Of a stretch of 41,442 nt of DNA, positions 7,644 through 15,834 are shown piece by piece. The notes under the pieces were generated by a model. The model was not told the origin of the DNA. It did not search any database and worked only from the letters and a program-made list of their open reading frames with translations. The first letter of the stretch is position 1; each line of letters opens with the position of its first letter. The translations under genes and the position numbers were made by a program. Origin of the DNA: Lachnospiraceae bacterium UBA4364 (GTDB lineage Bacteria; Bacillota; Clostridia; Lachnospirales; Lachnospiraceae). Location of the stretch: contig DGSK01000046.1 of the NCBI GenBank assembly GCA_002393955.1, positions 1 to 41,442 on the forward strand, written 5' to 3'.

Positions 7644-10457
7644 CTATATCTCTATCACCCACTCAAACCCTTTTTCCGTTTTCTTTCGTACCAAAAGACC
7701 CATTTCTATCTCCAGACAATCAATCTTGTCATTTTCAAACAAAACATTAAGTTCTCCCTCTATCCGAGCAATATTCCTATCAAGACTTCTTTTCTGCTTT
7801 TTCATCTCCAGTATCTTTGTTGCCAGCTGCTGTGCCTTTTTGTGAATATTAATCTCATCTACCACACTCTGCTCATTTTCTTTTGGAATAGATCTATTGG
7901 TAGGCAAAGTTACATCCGGCTGTAGGTCATTTGACAAAGAAACCGCATGAAGCACCGGCGAAGGATAACACTTTTTACTACGCCTAAAATTACAGCTGCA
8001 ACCAATTTCAGCTGTAAGGTTTTTATACTGATCTCTTAGCTTTGGACAGCTTATAGGTTTTTCCGGCAATTTTCTTATAAACTTTTCAGTAATCTGATAC
8101 TGATAGTTTAATGTAAGCGACATTACTTTATGTACAAATTGCTGACCTTCATCCCCCAAATGTCCAAAAACATATAGGATGGAGAGCCTTTCAAAATGTG
8201 TAAGATACGCCGTCTTGGCAGCCTTCTGACAAAGGTAACGCATCAGGTTACATTTCTTCAACACCTCTCGTACACTTATGGACAAGTCTCCAAATACATC
8301 CAAGTCAGAATCAACATCTATTCCTTCGCGAGTAACATTAACACCTGCTGACGCAGCTACTACTCTCTTTATGGCATCCGGCGATGATTTGGCAAATACA
8401 TCAACCAACCTGTTAATGTCCGTGATTATTTCCCCTGCATCATCTATAAAGTAAGAGTATTCGCCTGTTCTGCAATGCATGCCATAAGGAATCTTTACCG
8501 GTTGCCCGGGCTTTCCGGGTTTAATTTTCTGCTTTCCCGGAAAACATTCCACTGTTATGTCCTCGCAGGTATCAATACGTTGTATTACAATATCCATTAA
8601 AAGTGTCTGATACCTGACCGGAATCCATTCAGTAAAGAAAATCCACACATGATATCCTCTACATCCGGAATACTCTACATATCCCTGAATTCCCATTTCC
8701 CGCAACACTTTTACAATATCGTATGCTTTATATAGGGCCTTCTTTAGGTATTCCTTGAATTCATCAGTACCTCTGTTGAATTTTAATAATACTTTTTTGG
8801 ACACATCAACATCAAAAACCATATTCCTGATGGTACCATTCGGTCGAATAAGATATGTTCCTACAGTAGTGCTTCCTTTTAGATGATTACGAATCACATC
8901 CTCATTAAGAGGTTTGGTAACCAGCTCTATCTTACGATTTCGATCACCACCGGTACTCTCTATACTGTATAAGTCTTCACGTCCGGCAAAACACCGCAAC
9001 ATTCTCTCGGCTGTAGAATGATCGTAGACCGGAAGTATTTTCCCAGGCATAATCACCATATTAGAAAAGGCCTGTTCCGGCATCGGATTATTCTTATTAC
9101 GCTCAACAATCTGTTGCCAGTATTCTGCATTGTCATATTCCCGCATATCCGAATATATCTGCATAAGTTCTACTGCATCATCCTGGGTCTCGAGTATCAC
9201 ATATTTTCTGTATCGTTCTGCCAATTCTTTTACATACTGTGTCCCCCTGTTGCGCTTTCCCTCTACTGGTAGTGCATAATACTGTTCATATTCGAAAAGC
9301 TCCATTTCTATTTCATCTGTACTACGCCATATTGAAGACAGATATACCATCAAATCCCGATACATATTTTTGTATAAATCTCTGCTACATGATAATTTCC
9401 TTATTTTGAGGTCATTTCCTTCGTTTGCGTAGATAACCGCAGCATATTCAAATATTGACTTTATCTCTCTGTCTCCCCTGAAATACTGTTCCCATCCTCC
9501 CAGTATCTCCAATGTTTTTTTCAGTTTATCTTCTATACCTATATTGCTTAGTTCAAGCCACATATTTTCCAGGCGATCAAACAATCCCCTCTCTGCTTTT
9601 GCAGGTATCGCCTTTCCTGATCTGTCAAAATGATAGCCCAGAAAATCAAATCCTTCCTCTATTTTACCAAGTTCAGTTTTCTCATTATTGATCCTAAGAC
9701 CTACAATCCCCAACTTTTCAATTACCTTCTGTATCAATTCTGTACTCTTGTCCGTATTCTCCGTCAGAATGATCATATCATCAGAGTACCTTACAAAATA
9801 TACTCCGTCTACAGAACACATCCATCGATCGAATTCCATCAGATATATATTAGACAGTATCGGGGATATACCTGATCCCTGATATATCCCCTCAGTTTTT
9901 GCCACTAACTCTCCTGTCAATGGATCAAGATTTTCCGCACAAGAATTCTCGCGTATCAGCTTTATTACATCCGAATCATCAATATACTTTTCAAGTTGTA
10001 CTTTCAAAATATCCCAGCTCAAAGTGTCGAAATATTTCGAAATATCTATTTTCAGAAAACTTCCAAATTGATTGCTACAGATTTTTTCGCTTATCTCATC
10101 AATTACTCTCAATGCCGATCTGTTTGGCCGGTATGCACATGTTTGAGAAGTAAAAAAATGTTCGAATATTCTATTAAGCTCCTGCGCAAGTGACTGCTGA
10201 ACAACCTTGTCGCGCATTGAATATAAAGCTATTACCCGTTCTTTCTCACCTTTATAAATTGATGTTAACTTTACCGGAAGAACCTTATACCTATGTTCTT
10301 TTAGTTCTATTTCCAGCTGTTTAATATATTCAGCACGACCCATATGAAACTGCTCGCAGCTTACGCCATCAACCCCGGCCGCCGGCTTATTTTTATAAAC
10401 CCGCCCCCATGCATCATTGAGATTCTGTATATCAATTATCCTTTCATAAAGACTCAT
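7644..10457 (-). CDS. CRISPR-linked reverse transcriptase - AEP primase-polymerase fusion
   Basis: 937-residue protein. Residues about 20-330 form a group II intron-like reverse transcriptase: KIDISKYFD at 136-144 with catalytic D138, QGSGISPILSNIYL at 193-206 and the YSDD box at 224-227. No intron-type endonuclease is visible. A helical linker (330-470) leads to an archaeo-eukaryotic primase at about 490-700: VFDVDVS with metal-binding D549 and D551, SGCRGYHVW at 597-605 with H603, and IPYGMHCRTGEYS at 656-668. A region with C743, C804, C820, C822 and C830 resembles a PriL-type cluster. A coiled coil (868-905) ends the protein. RTs and AEP primases are each known near cas1. Here they are one chain, without cas1 fused. 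The likely role is copying captured RNA or completing DNA for Cas1-Cas2. It is the last gene of the operon, 30 nt after cas2, with ribosome site GGAAGGG. Confidence 0.92.
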   Translation of the reverse strand: MSLYERIIDIQNLNDAWGRVYKNKPAAGVDGVSCEQFHMGRAEYIKQLEIELKEHRYKVLPVKLTSIYKGEKERVIALYSMRDKVVQQSLAQELNRIFEHFFTSQTCAYRPNRSALRVIDEISEKICSNQFGSFLKIDISKYFDTLSWDILKVQLEKYIDDSDVIKLIRENSCAENLDPLTGELVAKTEGIYQGSGISPILSNIYLMEFDRWMCSVDGVYFVRYSDDMIILTENTDKSTELIQKVIEKLGIVGLRINNEKTELGKIEEGFDFLGYHFDRSGKAIPAKAERGLFDRLENMWLELSNIGIEDKLKKTLEILGGWEQYFRGDREIKSIFEYAAVIYANEGNDLKIRKLSCSRDLYKNMYRDLMVYLSSIWRSTDEIEMELFEYEQYYALPVEGKRNRGTQYVKELAERYRKYVILETQDDAVELMQIYSDMREYDNAEYWQQIVERNKNNPMPEQAFSNMVIMPGKILPVYDHSTAERMLRCFAGREDLYSIESTGGDRNRKIELVTKPLNEDVIRNHLKGSTTVGTYLIRPNGTIRNMVFDVDVSKKVLLKFNRGTDEFKEYLKKALYKAYDIVKVLREMGIQGYVEYSGCRGYHVWIFFTEWIPVRYQTLLMDIVIQRIDTCEDITVECFPGKQKIKPGKPGQPVKIPYGMHCRTGEYSYFIDDAGEIITDINRLVDVFAKSSPDAIKRVVAASAGVNVTREGIDVDSDLDVFGDLSISVREVLKKCNLMRYLCQKAAKTAYLTHFERLSILYVFGHLGDEGQQFVHKVMSLTLNYQYQITEKFIRKLPEKPISCPKLRDQYKNLTAEIGCSCNFRRSKKCYPSPVLHAVSLSNDLQPDVTLPTNRSIPKENEQSVVDEINIHKKAQQLATKILEMKKQKRSLDRNIARIEGELNVLFENDKIDCLEIEMGLLVRKKTEKGFEWVIEI

Positions 10458-10487
10458 TTATTTTCCCTTCCATCTGTTCCTATGAAT

Positions 10488-10772
10488 TTATACAATAATG
10501 GTTTCCTCACGTAGTTCCAGCAATTCCTCACTTTCCACTCCGATGACCACCGTCCTTTTCTCACAATTACGGCAAACATTATAAATACGGATACTTCCCT
10601 TTTCCTCTTCCTGCATCTGTATAGAAAGCTTGGTATATAATTTTTCAAAATGGCTCTGATTAATATTACATTCGAACACACTGTACTGAACCCTTTTACC
10701 ATAATCTTCCAGCGTCTTGGCTATTTTTCTTCGGATACGATCATTTTCTATGTCATAGCTTATAATATACAT
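10488..10772 (-). CDS. cas2: CRISPR-associated Cas2
   Basis: 94-residue protein, the usual Cas2 size; it bridges two Cas1 dimers in the integrase. It begins MYIISYDI with the conserved Asp (D7) at the end of the first strand, then RIRRKIAKTLEDYGKRVQYSVFEC, the typical helix and second strand. The start is placed at the ATG at 10772, one base after the cas1 stop. A longer frame from 10805 would overlap cas1 and add residues without family similarity. A CxxC pair (VCRNCEK) near residue 70 is also seen in other Cas2 proteins. Translational coupling to cas1 is likely. Confidence 0.93.
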   Translation of the reverse strand: MYIISYDIENDRIRRKIAKTLEDYGKRVQYSVFECNINQSHFEKLYTKLSIQMQEEEKGSIRIYNVCRNCEKRTVVIGVESEELLELREETIIV

Positions 10773-10773
10773 C

Positions 10774-11760
10774 TCACGCTTCCCACCTGTATGGATGATA
10801 GTCAACGCCCTCGCGTATCGCTTTCTTCAATTTAGCTATCTGCTCACGAATTCTCTGACGATATGACTTTTCCCTAGCATATGTATTTCTGCCATTCATC
10901 CAGTTCTCATACTCTTTACAGAATTTCTTAAATCCACCTTCGGTCAGTAAAACCCTATCACCATCCTCATCAAAATCATATTTTGATATCATTCTCTTGT
11001 TAAACAAAAGCAACACCAAACGGTCTACAACAGGCTGACGGAATTCTTCAACAATATCCAATGCCAGAGATTTCCTGCCATAACGAATTCCATGCAGAAA
11101 TCCCAAATATGGTTCAAACGACTCTGCATCGAGTGCATTGGAGACCTCTTTGGTCAAAAACGTATACGCAAGACTAATTATCACATTCACCGGATCACGT
11201 GGCGGTCTTCTATTTCTTCCGTTAAAGGAAAACTCACAATCAAGCATATGTGCGAACGCACTAAAATAAATATTGCTGCACATCCCCTCAACTCCAAGTA
11301 TTTCATTAGCCGTTATTTTTTTAGACAATGAACATCTTAATTCATCCATCTGCTTCAGATCTGCAAGCCAGTCATATTTCACATCTTTACGTTTATACTG
11401 CTTAATAAGAGCCATCTGATTACATATCTTATTGTCAGTAATAACTTTTGCCATACCAAGTCGTCTTTTTTCATCAAGATAAAAGCTATACTGTTCAAAG
11501 CGAAGAAAAATATTTTTTGAGGATTCTGCCGCTGTACTTCCTAAAAATTTTCCTGAAAATGTAAAATAGCTTATATCCACTCCTTTTTCCATCAGCATAT
11601 GCAGAGCCTGTGTAGTAACCTGTACGTTTCCTATCACTGCTATGTTTTCAACCTTAAATACCGGAATATCAAGCAATTGGCTTCCATTCTTTGTAACGAC
11701 AATTCTCTCTCCCATTTTCTGAATAACAGATCCCTGTTCTCTGATATACAGTACAGCCAC
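10774..11760 (-). CDS. cas1: CRISPR integrase Cas1
   Basis: 328-residue Cas1, the endonuclease/integrase that inserts new spacers at the leader end of the array. The N-terminal beta domain (1-80) contains VENIAVIGNVQVTTQAL and FTFSGKFLG, typical of Cas1. The helical domain shows the metal ligands E158 in GVEGMCSNIYF, H223 in FLHGIRYGR and E238 in LDIVEEFRQPVVDR. All catalytic residues are present, so it should be active. It starts with GTG at 11760 in a TAGTG overlap with the preceding CARF-HEPN gene, behind GGGAGGATTTATA. This coupling argues that the two are made together. No RT or Cas6 domain is fused to it; the RT is carried by the separate protein encoded downstream. Confidence 0.97.
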   Translation of the reverse strand: MAVLYIREQGSVIQKMGERIVVTKNGSQLLDIPVFKVENIAVIGNVQVTTQALHMLMEKGVDISYFTFSGKFLGSTAAESSKNIFLRFEQYSFYLDEKRRLGMAKVITDNKICNQMALIKQYKRKDVKYDWLADLKQMDELRCSLSKKITANEILGVEGMCSNIYFSAFAHMLDCEFSFNGRNRRPPRDPVNVIISLAYTFLTKEVSNALDAESFEPYLGFLHGIRYGRKSLALDIVEEFRQPVVDRLVLLLFNKRMISKYDFDEDGDRVLLTEGGFKKFCKEYENWMNGRNTYAREKSYRQRIREQIAKLKKAIREGVDYHPYRWEA

Positions 11761-13319
11761 TATAAATCCTCCCTTTTGTCGACATCTTTAGTTATCTCTC
11801 CCGGCATTACCCACCAAAATACATCACGGAAAGTCCCATAGGCTATCTTTTCTATCCGACAAAAGTTTTCAAACAGTTCCAATACAAAGTTCCTGAATTT
11901 TCCATAATCAGCTGCACTTACAGGACCCAGTCCATGGGCAAATATGGAATTATTCCTGAGATGAACAACAGACCGCATTCTTTTCAATATAAGCAGACTG
12001 TCATTCTTTTTGATCTGCAAAACAGGATCTCTGAGAGCCGCCAGTATAATATATCCGTCCATAAGAGATACCGGATCCGGAAGATAATTTGCCCTATTGT
12101 TCCTAAACAATTTCTCTTTTATGGATATAACCTCTTTTCTCAACCATTCAACCTTTTCATCATCGTTCAGCTTTTTTATTTCTTCTATACCGGTTTTTTT
12201 GACATTCATTTTCGAATATTGCATTTCAGATACAAACAAGCCATAGTGAGAAAGCCTCCTTTGCTCCATCATTTCCAACAATCTATACAACAGGAGAGTT
12301 GCCATATCAAGTTTTCCCTGCTGTTCGCGTGTTTTTGCGTTCATCTGCATAGTAAACATTAATGGATATATTATTTCCGAGTCTTTAAGTATTTCCTCAT
12401 TCTTCTTATTCCTGATCATTTCCGGGATAAGACCTAATTTCTGAAGCTGTAATCCCTGTTCCCTAATCTGCTCCATATTTTCAGCTAACATAAATTCCGG
12501 ATGAATACGAATATCACGCCGTAGCTGCCTATATAAATCTGATAATGAATCCCTGGCACGTTCAAATTCCAAGGAATCCCAGGCATCATAAGCATCCGCC
12601 AAGAGATATATGAAATGCAGCTGCTGTCTCATTTCAGGTTCCGGTATTGTTTCTTTTAAAGAAAACAGTCTTTCTCTTGCCCCGGCAAAATTAAAACGTC
12701 TGAATAAGGCAATTGCCTTGTCTATCTCAAGATCTCCAAAAACAGATAACGGATTTTCAATATATATCAAATTCTCAGACCCGGGTCTTGGTTTTCTGAA
12801 ATCTACCAGATAATCATCTGAAGCCACGTAAACCATCTGAACATTAATCATTGCACCTGCCAATGCTGCGGCGGCAGACATCGCTTTTGTTCCACCGGTA
12901 AAATCTATATACATTCTCTCCGGCCTATTCCATTTCATATATGCATTTTTTATAACCCTGTATATATCGATAGGATCTGTATCGCCAACCTTTTGTTTAT
13001 CATATTCAGTAGCCTTAAGATTACAGTATTCTATGACTTTATTCAGTGTTTCCTCTGATTTTTCCGTATAAATAAACAGAACCCTCATAGGCAGAAGCAA
13101 TGATATATCAAGCACGATCGGTTCGTAGGACGTTCCAACCGATACCACAAGATTATCTACAGTTTCATATACCTTATCGCTATTTCTTTCTACAAAATCC
13201 TCCTCTATCAGTTTCATCATGTTCACATCATAAAACTGATCAGCCAGTTTCCGTTGCTCCAAAGTCTTCCGTTCCAGCTGCATCCATTGATCAGTCTTTT
13301 TTTGCAGTTCCTTGTTCAT
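11760..13319 (-). CDS. CARF-HEPN protein of TIGR02710/Csm6-like type
   Basis: 519-residue putative RNase of the CRISPR ancillary class. The N-terminal CARF fold shows VVSVGTSYEPIVLDISLLLP (about 60-79), a VLFIYTE strand and the ligand loop MYIDFTGGTKAMSAAAALAG (about 138-157). The C-terminal HEPN domain carries RNNSIFAH, an R-x6-H motif near residue 457-464, which is catalytic in this family. The middle (200-440) is helical. Family knowledge: cyclic oligoadenylate binding to CARF switches on HEPN RNA cleavage. The start is set at ATG 13319, six bases after GGAGGG; the ATG at 13325 would have no spacing. It is the first gene of the cas operon, one-base overlapped with cas1. It is unusual in leading an adaptation operon with no Cas10. 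Confidence 0.88.
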   Translation of the reverse strand: MNKELQKKTDQWMQLERKTLEQRKLADQFYDVNMMKLIEEDFVERNSDKVYETVDNLVVSVGTSYEPIVLDISLLLPMRVLFIYTEKSEETLNKVIEYCNLKATEYDKQKVGDTDPIDIYRVIKNAYMKWNRPERMYIDFTGGTKAMSAAAALAGAMINVQMVYVASDDYLVDFRKPRPGSENLIYIENPLSVFGDLEIDKAIALFRRFNFAGARERLFSLKETIPEPEMRQQLHFIYLLADAYDAWDSLEFERARDSLSDLYRQLRRDIRIHPEFMLAENMEQIREQGLQLQKLGLIPEMIRNKKNEEILKDSEIIYPLMFTMQMNAKTREQQGKLDMATLLLYRLLEMMEQRRLSHYGLFVSEMQYSKMNVKKTGIEEIKKLNDDEKVEWLRKEVISIKEKLFRNNRANYLPDPVSLMDGYIILAALRDPVLQIKKNDSLLILKRMRSVVHLRNNSIFAHGLGPVSAADYGKFRNFVLELFENFCRIEKIAYGTFRDVFWWVMPGEITKDVDKREDL

Positions 13320-13329
13320 AACCATCCCT

Positions 13330-13381
13330 CCATGTACAATTGATGCCTTTTATCCATAATAAAGTTTAATCCTGTACATGG
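13330..13381. repeat. Pair of inverted CCATGTACA sites in the cas promoter
   Basis: CCATGTACA (13330-13338) and its complement TGTACATGG (13373-13381) lie 43 bp apart centre to centre, about four helical turns. Each contains the self-complementary TGTACA. One arm overlaps the -35 hexamer and the other abuts the ribosome site, so they could be operator half-sites. Confidence 0.45.
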
Positions 13382-13384
13382 CAA
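13356..13384 (-). promoter_or_regulatory. Promoter of the CARF-HEPN/cas1/cas2/RT-primase operon
   Basis: Minus strand: -35 TTGCCA (13379-13384), a 17-bp spacer, and -10 TATTAT (13356-13361). The expected start point is near 13349, about 30 nt before the ATG at 13319. Confidence 0.6.
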
Positions 13385-13406
13385 AACAAAGTCGGTGCAA
13401 AATTAT

Positions 13407-13760
13407 TCAATGATTTTTATTTTTCCATCGACTCATCGTTATATTGCACGGATATTCAATTACTTCTTCAGCATGTACTCTTCCGGACACAACATCATGC
13501 ACAGCTTTTTCAGAATACTGCCCATATGGCCGCATAAAATCAGGAAGAATCCTATGCAGCCCCCCACATCTAACACATTTAACTCTGATAACGATATAGC
13601 ATTTTGTAACATCATCAATTTCCCTACATATTCTGCGACAATAATCCCGATACTTTAGATTAGTATTTCCACAAACTGGACATCTTCCATAACTTTCCGG
13701 TTCCACCATAATGGCACCACCACTCCATTCACATAACCGATAGTTTTTTGTAATAATCAT
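13407..13760 (-). CDS. DUF6431-type zinc-ribbon protein between cas operon and array
   Basis: 117-residue protein with two cysteine pairs: CPVCG near residue 27 and CVRCG near residue 67, the latter followed by LHRILPDFMRPYGQYS. This arrangement matches DUF6431, a short zinc-ribbon family that I associate with transposase-like helix-turn-helix proteins in Firmicutes. The start at 13760 is chosen because GGAGGG lies just upstream; the frame is open to 13787 without a site. The protein ends soon after a region (VHAEEVIEYPCNITMSRWK) that resembles the start of a DNA-binding helix, so it could be a truncated transposition protein. It lies between the cas operon promoter and the array terminators, on the minus strand. 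A CRISPR function is not implied by its sequence. Confidence 0.6.
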   Translation of the reverse strand: MIITKNYRLCEWSGGAIMVEPESYGRCPVCGNTNLKYRDYCRRICREIDDVTKCYIVIRVKCVRCGGLHRILPDFMRPYGQYSEKAVHDVVSGRVHAEEVIEYPCNITMSRWKNKNH

Positions 13761-13790
13761 TTTTACCCTCCGTTCATTTTTTTGCATAAT

Positions 13791-13816
13791 AAAAACGCCT
13801 GTTTTTCACAGACGTT
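13791..13816 (-). terminator. Second terminator between array and DUF6431 gene
   Basis: AACG-CTGT pairs with ACAG-CGTT (one mismatch) around a short T-rich loop. On the minus strand a TTTTT run follows. Together with the hairpin at 13854-13885 it isolates the array transcript from the genes on its left. Confidence 0.55.
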
Positions 13817-13853
13817 AATAAATAATGACTTATTATTCTTTTTTTCCACAAGA

Positions 13854-13885
13854 AAAAAGCCGCATTCAGCTAAATGCAGCTTTTT
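13854..13885. terminator. Bidirectional terminator at the leader-distal end of the array
   Basis: AAAAGC-GCATT pairs with AATGC-GCTTTT around a 7-nt loop. T runs follow on both strands. It stands 8 nt beyond the degenerate last repeat, exactly where a minus-strand pre-crRNA should end. Confidence 0.75.
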
Positions 13886-13892
13886 CAGATTG

Positions 13893-15794
13893 TTTCTAAT
13901 GCCCTAATCGGGCTCCATCCCTTTTCTACTATCGTCGTACTGTTCCTTGATGAGTTAAACAGAGCAAAGTGTCAATGCCCTAATCGGGCTTCATCCCTTT
14001 TCTACTAAAAGATTCGCATATAGATAAATGTAATATATGTAGTGTGTCAATGCCCTAATCGGGCTTCATCCCTTTTCTACATAAACCTGTATCTATACTT
14101 TATATTTTAAAGTATTACGGTGTGTCAATGCCCTAATCGAGCTTCATCCCTTTTCTACAGACTATCGCTGTAATCGCCAGAGCAACAAAAGATGTGTGTC
14201 AATGCCCTAATCGGGCTTCATCCCTTTTCTACCAAAACAAGTTTCCTAAAAGAGAAGAACAGAATGTGTCAATGCCCTAATTGGGCTTCATCCCTTTTCT
14301 ACAGCGGCAAAATTCTGTGGAGAGCTTGAAATGGCTTCGTGTCAATGCCCTAATCGGGCTCCATCCCTTTTCTACTACAACTGGCAGTATAACAATGCAA
14401 ATATGAATGCGTGTCAATGCCCTAATCGGGCTTCATCCCTTTTCTACTTATTATTACTACTGCTCGTAAACGTGACAAATGTGAGGTGTCAATGCCCTAA
14501 TCGGGCTTCATCCCTTTTCTACAGTTTGCCAGTGCTTATTGGAAAATTATAATTGTAATGTGTCAATGCCCTAATCGGGCTTCATCCCTTTTCTACAGCT
14601 TGTATGTCAAATGGCTATTATCGCTGTACAAAAGTGTGTCAATGCCCTAATCGGGCTTCATCCCTTTTCTACTAATGAAGAAGATGATACTAAATATCTC
14701 AATACATTAATGTGTCAATGCCCTAATCGGGCTTCATCCCTTTTCTACGACATCTTATAGAGAGAATATCCCTAAATTAGATTGTGTCAATGCCCTAATC
14801 GGGCTTCATCCCTTTTCTACGGTACAATAATAGGTTTCGGCATAACTTTTATTTACTAGTGTCAATGCCCTAATCGGGCTTCATCCCTTTTCTACATTAG
14901 CAGTATGGTTAATATGGATAATCGGTGGATGTGTCAATGCCCTAATCGGGCTTCATCCCTTTTCTACATAGCAACAGGAGCAATAGGAGTAGCAACAATA
15001 TTAGCGTGTCAATGCCCTAATCGGGCTTCATCCCTTTTCTACGTTTAATAGTTCCGATAATAATAATAATCGGTATAATTATGTGTCAATGCCCTAATCG
15101 GGCTTCATCCCTTTTCTACAATTATATCAGGTGTAGTATACTGGTTTAACAGTATGTGTCAATGCCCTAATCGGGCTTCATCCCTTTTCTACCAGATTAG
15201 TAAAGATATGGCTGAAATCAACATAAGGCGTGTCAATGCCCTAATCGGGCTTCATCCCTTTTCTACTGTGATTTAGATTTTACAAATGAATATGGTGACT
15301 ATAGTGTGTCAATGCCCTAATCGGGCTTCATCCCTTTTCTACGAAAACATTATGATAACATTAACAATTATAATTTTAGGTGTCAATGCCCTAATCGGGC
15401 TTCATCCCTTTTCTACAGCGCACAGAAAGGAGAATAATATGATTACAGTAGGAATGTGTCAATGCCCTAATCGGGCTTCATCCCTTTTCTACGGAAATGA
15501 AAAACCTTATAAAGGAGGTAAACAAAATGTGTCAATGCCCTAATCGGGCTTCATCCCTTTTCTACCTCTGAGAGCATCTACGGCTCAGGGCGAGCGTATT
15601 GCACTGTGTCAATGCCCTAATCGGGCTTCATCCCTTTTCTACATTAAAAAGGAGACAAAAATATGATAACATTAACAATAATGTGTCAATGCCCTAATCG
15701 GGCTTCATCCCTTTTCTACGAAGTAGAAGACGAGGAAGGCAATAACTATGTCAAAGTGTGTCAATGCCCTAATCGGGCTTCATCCCTTTTCTAC
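13893..15794 (-). CRISPR. CRISPR array, 26 repeats and 25 spacers, transcribed on the minus strand
   Basis: The repeat is 37 nt. On the plus strand it begins GTGTCAATGCCC and ends CCCTTTTCTAC, with a short GCCC/GGGC palindrome inside. Spacers are 33-41 nt. Repeats start at 13893 (degenerate), 13969, 14044, 14122, 14196, 14266, 14339, 14411, 14486, 14560, 14636, 14712, 14784, 14859, 14931, 15006, 15083, 15156, 15230, 15306, 15380, 15456, 15529, 15606, 15683 and 15758. Read on the minus strand the repeat ends in ATTGACAC, close to the ATTGAAAC 5' handle of type I/III crRNAs. The decayed copy is at the left, and single-base variants (14122, 14266, 14339, 13893) lie in the left half. The leader is therefore on the right. 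The right-hand half is uniform and looks recently active. All spacers differ, though spacers 20 and 24 share 18 nt. Confidence 0.98.
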
Positions 15795-15834
15795 AGTAGG
15801 CCCCTAGAACACCCTACTGTAGAGGGATTTAAGC
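15777..15834. repeat. Inverted partial repeat copy at the leader-repeat junction
   Basis: CTACAGTAGG (15791-15800, of which CTAC ends the last repeat) and CCTACTGTAG (15813-15822) form a perfect 10-bp inverted repeat with a 12-nt loop. The match continues imperfectly: the right arm goes on GAGGGATTTAAGC-like to 15834, mirroring GCTTCATCCCTTTT inside the repeat (15777-15790). The leader thus holds a partial inverted copy of the repeat. Confidence 0.75.

Noticed and set aside
7644..10457. Group II intron-encoded maturase
   Set aside because: No intron RNA domain V/VI or endonuclease motif is visible. The RT continues into a primase and is in an operon with cas1-cas2.
13930..15757. Self-targeting spacer within the window
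   Set aside because: I saw no long match between any spacer and the genes shown here. A proper alignment search of the whole genome was not possible.
13893..15794. Array transcribed on the plus strand with the leader on the left
   Set aside because: The left-end repeat is degenerate, repeat variants cluster left, terminators stand at the left, and the ATTGACAC handle is at the 3' end only on the minus strand.
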